From Magnetococcales bacterium (lineage in GTDB: Bacteria; Pseudomonadota; Magnetococcia; Magnetococcales; UBA8363), in the NCBI GenBank assembly GCA_015660855.1, contig JACSDG010000020.1, positions 1-42,336 on the forward strand: 42,336 nucleotides of DNA. Reading direction: 5' to 3'. The notes beneath the pieces were generated by a model. The model saw only the letters and a list, made by a program, of their open reading frames with translations, was not told where the DNA came from and did not search any database. How positions within the stretch are numbered: the stretch's first letter is position 1; every line of letters begins with the position of its first letter. Below are positions 40,153 to 42,336 of this stretch, one piece after another. A program made the position numbers and the translations under genes.

Positions 40153-40869
40153 TTAGCCTTCCCACCCATGCTGACCGATCAGTGGGACAAAAATACAGGA
40201 AAGGTGGGAGGTCGCCACCATGTTGCCTTGGCTGTCCAACCGGACGGTTTGCAGCACTTGGGAAAAGCGCGGGCCGGTGGGAATCACCAATCGTCCATGG
40301 AGGGGGTTGAGCTGTCGTAGCAGGGGGGTGGGTATGTCGGGTGCCCCGGCGGTGACGCAAATGCCGTCGTAGGGGGCTTGTAGTGGGTGGCCCAGGGTAC
40401 CGTCGCCCACAACCCCTTCGATATTGTCCAGGCCGAGTTGGTGCCAGCGGTGTCGGGCCTGCTCCAGGAGTCGGGGAATTCGTTCCACGGCGATGACCCG
40501 GGTGGCCAGTCGGGAAAGAATGGCGGCACCATAGCCCGATCCGGCACCGATTTCCAGCAGGGTGCTTGTGTCTTTGGCCTGGAGCAGTTGCGCCATGATG
40601 GCCACCATGTAGGGTTGGGAAATGGTTTGTCCTTCGCCGATGGGGATCGGGCCATCAAGGTAGGCTTCCCTTTCCAGAGAGGGGGGGACGAAAAATTCTC
40701 GGGGAATGGTCGCCATGGCCTCTAAAACCTTGGGATCGGTAATGCCTCGCGGGCGCAATTGTTGCGACACCATCTCCTGCCGCTCCGGTCGGGTTGCGGG
40801 GGGATCCAACACCATCGTGTGGTCCTGGTCATCCGGTGGTTTTTCCAACTTTGACGCTCCCTGATTCAT
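40153..40869 (-). CDS. pcm: protein-L-isoaspartate O-methyltransferase
   Basis: A 238-residue SAM-dependent methyltransferase that repairs isoaspartyl residues in aged proteins. Motifs seen are VLEAMATIPREFFVP, IGEGQTISQPYMVAIMAQLL, LLEIGAGSGYGAAILSRLA (SAM motif I), VIAVERIPRLLEQAR, YDGICVTAGAPDIPTPLLRQL and LHGRLVIPTG. It is 13 bases from the convergent jetD end. ATG 40869 (MNQGASKLEK) is chosen so that the gene does not overlap the divergent reductase; ATG 40815 (MVLDPPATR) would also give a normal Pcm core. No good ribosome site decides between them. It is probably unrelated to the conflict locus and marks the return to ordinary chromosome. Confidence 0.9.
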   Translation of the reverse strand: MNQGASKLEKPPDDQDHTMVLDPPATRPERQEMVSQQLRPRGITDPKVLEAMATIPREFFVPPSLEREAYLDGPIPIGEGQTISQPYMVAIMAQLLQAKDTSTLLEIGAGSGYGAAILSRLATRVIAVERIPRLLEQARHRWHQLGLDNIEGVVGDGTLGHPLQAPYDGICVTAGAPDIPTPLLRQLNPLHGRLVIPTGPRFSQVLQTVRLDSQGNMVATSHLSCIFVPLIGQHGWEG

Positions 40870-40876
40870 GGATGGC

Positions 40877-40904
40877 TTGCGGTTATTTTGAAATCGTTTA
40901 GAAT
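40877..40904 (+). promoter_or_regulatory. candidate promoter of the reductase gene
   Basis: TTGCGG (40877-40882) and TAGAAT (40899-40904) are separated by 16 bases, moderately close to the sigma-70 consensus. The reductase ATG lies 54 bases downstream. Confidence 0.4.
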
Positions 40905-40957
40905 TATCCCATCTTTGGGAACCGTTGGTCCACTCTGCTTGAAACAGGAGCCAAGCC

Positions 40958-42166
40958 ATGAAACGCCGCCAATTCATTCAATCATCCGCCCTGGCAGCCA
41001 CCGCCATGGTGTTGGGAAACCCCGTCAAAGCCGAAGAAACACCTTCACGCGCCGATGTCCGCCGCTATCGGGATCTGGGAAAAACCGGGATTGGCATGAG
41101 CGATATTTCCTTCGGGGCTGGCAGTGTCCCTTCCGGTTCCCTCATTTTGCGTGCCATCGACCGTGGGATCAACTATTTCGATACCGCCCCCGATTATGGT
41201 CCCAGCGAAGATCATTTTGGCGAAGCGATGAAACGGATCAAAGACCGGAGCAAAATAACCATCGCCTCCAAATTTTGTCGTCCCATTCCCTACGCGGAAG
41301 GAAAGAGTCACCTGGGCTTGGGAACGACGGTGGATGAATACGTCGGTGCCGTGGAAAACAGCCTTAAACGCATGGGGACCGATTATCTGGACGCCGTTTT
41401 TGTCCATGCCATGGGTGAAATCAACGATTTGGATCGAGAAAAACGCCGTCTTCTGGACGAGAATATGCTCAACGCAGCGGAAAAATTGAAAAAATCAGGC
41501 AAGGTTAAGCATCTGGCCGTTTCTTCCCACGGTCCCCATAATATGGAACCCTTGATGTTGGAGGCGGTCAATTCGGGTCATTTTGATTATATCATGATCG
41601 CGTTTAACTTTATGAAATTTCCCCGCATCCCTGAAGTCTTGCGCCTGGCCCGGCAGAAAGGGGTGGGGGTCATCGCCATGAAAACCCTGGCCGGTGCCAA
41701 AGAAAGTGGTGCGGAGTTGGCGGCGGGGCAGTTTGAGCAGGCGGCCCTTAAATGGGTGTTGAAACATGAAGAAGTCAGCGGGCTGGTGATCACCTTCAAG
41801 TCGGTCCAGGATTTGGATCTTTATCTCCCCGCCTCGGGCCAAACCTTCACCGCCAAAGATCAAAAAGCCCTCGATCATTATGCCGCGCTCCATGGAAAGC
41901 AATACTGTCGCACCGGTTGTGGCGATTGCCTCGGTGCCTGTGCGCAAAATGTGGATATTGCCACCATTCTGCGCTACCAGATGTATTTTAAAAATTATGG
42001 CGATGAAAAGCGGGCCATGGAGTCTTATGCCGCCCTTGGGCAGGCGGCCCGTCCCTGCCTGGGTTGTGCTTCATCCACCTGTACCGGGGCTTGTCCGCAC
42101 GGTTTGGATGTGGCGGCGCAACTCAAAGATGCCCATCACCATCTGACCTTGTCTGGCATGGCCTGA
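40958..42166 (+). CDS. Tat-exported aldo/keto reductase with C-terminal ferredoxin-like domain
   Basis: A 402-residue oxidoreductase. The N-terminus MKRRQFIQSSALAATAMVLG is a twin-arginine signal, with a likely cut near PVKA-EE (about residue 28), so it acts in the periplasm. The AKR TIM barrel (about 35-300) has YRDLGKTGIGMSDISFGAG, YFDTAPDYGPSEDHFGEAM (catalytic Asp/Tyr), KITIASKF and TDYLDAVFVHAM. The C-terminal part (about 310-395) has Cys clusters CRTGCGDCLGAC and CLGCASSTCTGACPHG, which fit [4Fe-4S] binding. GGAG lies eight bases before the ATG. The family is common in metal-reducing and anaerobic-capable bacteria; the substrate is unknown. Confidence 0.85.
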   Translation: MKRRQFIQSSALAATAMVLGNPVKAEETPSRADVRRYRDLGKTGIGMSDISFGAGSVPSGSLILRAIDRGINYFDTAPDYGPSEDHFGEAMKRIKDRSKITIASKFCRPIPYAEGKSHLGLGTTVDEYVGAVENSLKRMGTDYLDAVFVHAMGEINDLDREKRRLLDENMLNAAEKLKKSGKVKHLAVSSHGPHNMEPLMLEAVNSGHFDYIMIAFNFMKFPRIPEVLRLARQKGVGVIAMKTLAGAKESGAELAAGQFEQAALKWVLKHEEVSGLVITFKSVQDLDLYLPASGQTFTAKDQKALDHYAALHGKQYCRTGCGDCLGACAQNVDIATILRYQMYFKNYGDEKRAMESYAALGQAARPCLGCASSTCTGACPHGLDVAAQLKDAHHHLTLSGMA

Positions 42167-42267
42167 AAAGTTCGTTTTTAGGGAATGTCAAGTTGTAGTC
42201 TGGCCAGGGAAATCTGGGTCTGTGTGCAAGGCTCAACCCGAAGGGAATCTTGCAGAAACTCATCAGC

Positions 42268-42336
42268 TCACCAGGTACGTGGTACAAACTTTCCGTCATT
42301 GGCCAGCTTGACACTGTCGCCAGACTGGATGATGAC
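42268..42336 (-). CDS. possible 3' end of a gene running off the window
   Basis: On the minus strand the last 22 codons before a TGA (42268-42270) read plausibly as a protein end (IIQSGDSVKLANDGKFVPRTW). The start is outside the window. No family is recognised and the fragment is too short to be sure that it is coding. The stretch 42167-42267 shows no gene or clear terminator. Confidence 0.3.
   Translation of the reverse strand, partial: VIIQSGDSVKLANDGKFVPRTW

Noticed and set aside
1-42336. A DGR reverse transcriptase or template repeat inside the window
   Set aside because: No open frame shows reverse transcriptase motifs, and no third copy of the repeat with adenines at the variable sites was found by reading.
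1-42336. CRISPR arrays, tRNA or rRNA genes
   Set aside because: No regularly spaced repeats and no cloverleaf or rRNA-like stretch were noticed.

Overview
The window is one contig of a proteobacterium at roughly 55% G+C. It carries no rRNA, tRNA or other taxonomic marker, so the assignment is indirect. Two-component kinases, ChrB proteins, a glyoxylate/propionyl-CoA operon and a large conflict locus would fit an alphaproteobacterial or Magnetococcales-like genome, but this is an inference.

Left part (1-9.1 kb). A short structured stretch and a frameshifted IS481-type transposase precede a six-gene minus-strand operon (about 9087 to 1735). It reads malyl-CoA lyase (mcl1), tri-functional malyl/methylmalyl/citramalyl-CoA lyase (mcl), mesaconyl-CoA C1-C4 transferase (mct), mesaconyl-C4-CoA hydratase (meh), a fused family I CoA-transferase, and mesaconyl-C1-CoA hydratase (mch). 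mcl, mch, mct and meh together are the glyoxylate plus propionyl-CoA to pyruvate plus acetyl-CoA branch of the Chloroflexus 3-hydroxypropionate bicycle.

Middle left (9.4-20 kb). A DMT permease with a very His-rich tail and a ChrB protein lie divergent from a DUF2148 protein, a second ChrB-domain protein and an MFS transporter, with a candidate shared operator between them. Two multidomain histidine kinases follow; one has lost its phosphoacceptor His. Next is an aminoacyl-[carrier protein] ligase-like SerRS homologue.

Right half (20.2-40.1 kb) is the main interest. A type I Wadjet anti-plasmid system, jetA-jetB-jetC, is followed by jetD only 13 kb later. Between jetC and jetD sits a complete second conflict module in two divergent arms. 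The minus arm encodes a Trypco1-like protein, a BchI/MoxR AAA+ ATPase, a BchD-like vWA protein, a CHAT protease, and a nucleoside-phosphorylase-like protein. The plus arm encodes a TIR protein, a second MoxR ATPase, a SAV_2336/vWA-like protein with a C-terminal FGE (C-type-lectin) fold, and a stand-alone FGE-fold protein. The TIR and phosphorylase-like proteins share the same C-terminal domain.

The two FGE-fold genes end in 107-nt near-identical segments. These differ at 15 sites, 14 of them in codon positions 1 or 2, which is the signature of diversity-generating retroelement (DGR) mutagenesis. No reverse transcriptase or template repeat lies in the window. The whole reads as a candidate hypervariable sensor array wired to TIR, CHAT and phosphorylase-like effectors through MoxR/vWA switches, nested inside a Wadjet operon.

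Right end: a protein-L-isoaspartate methyltransferase, a Tat-exported ferredoxin-type aldo/keto reductase, and a possible gene fragment running off the edge.
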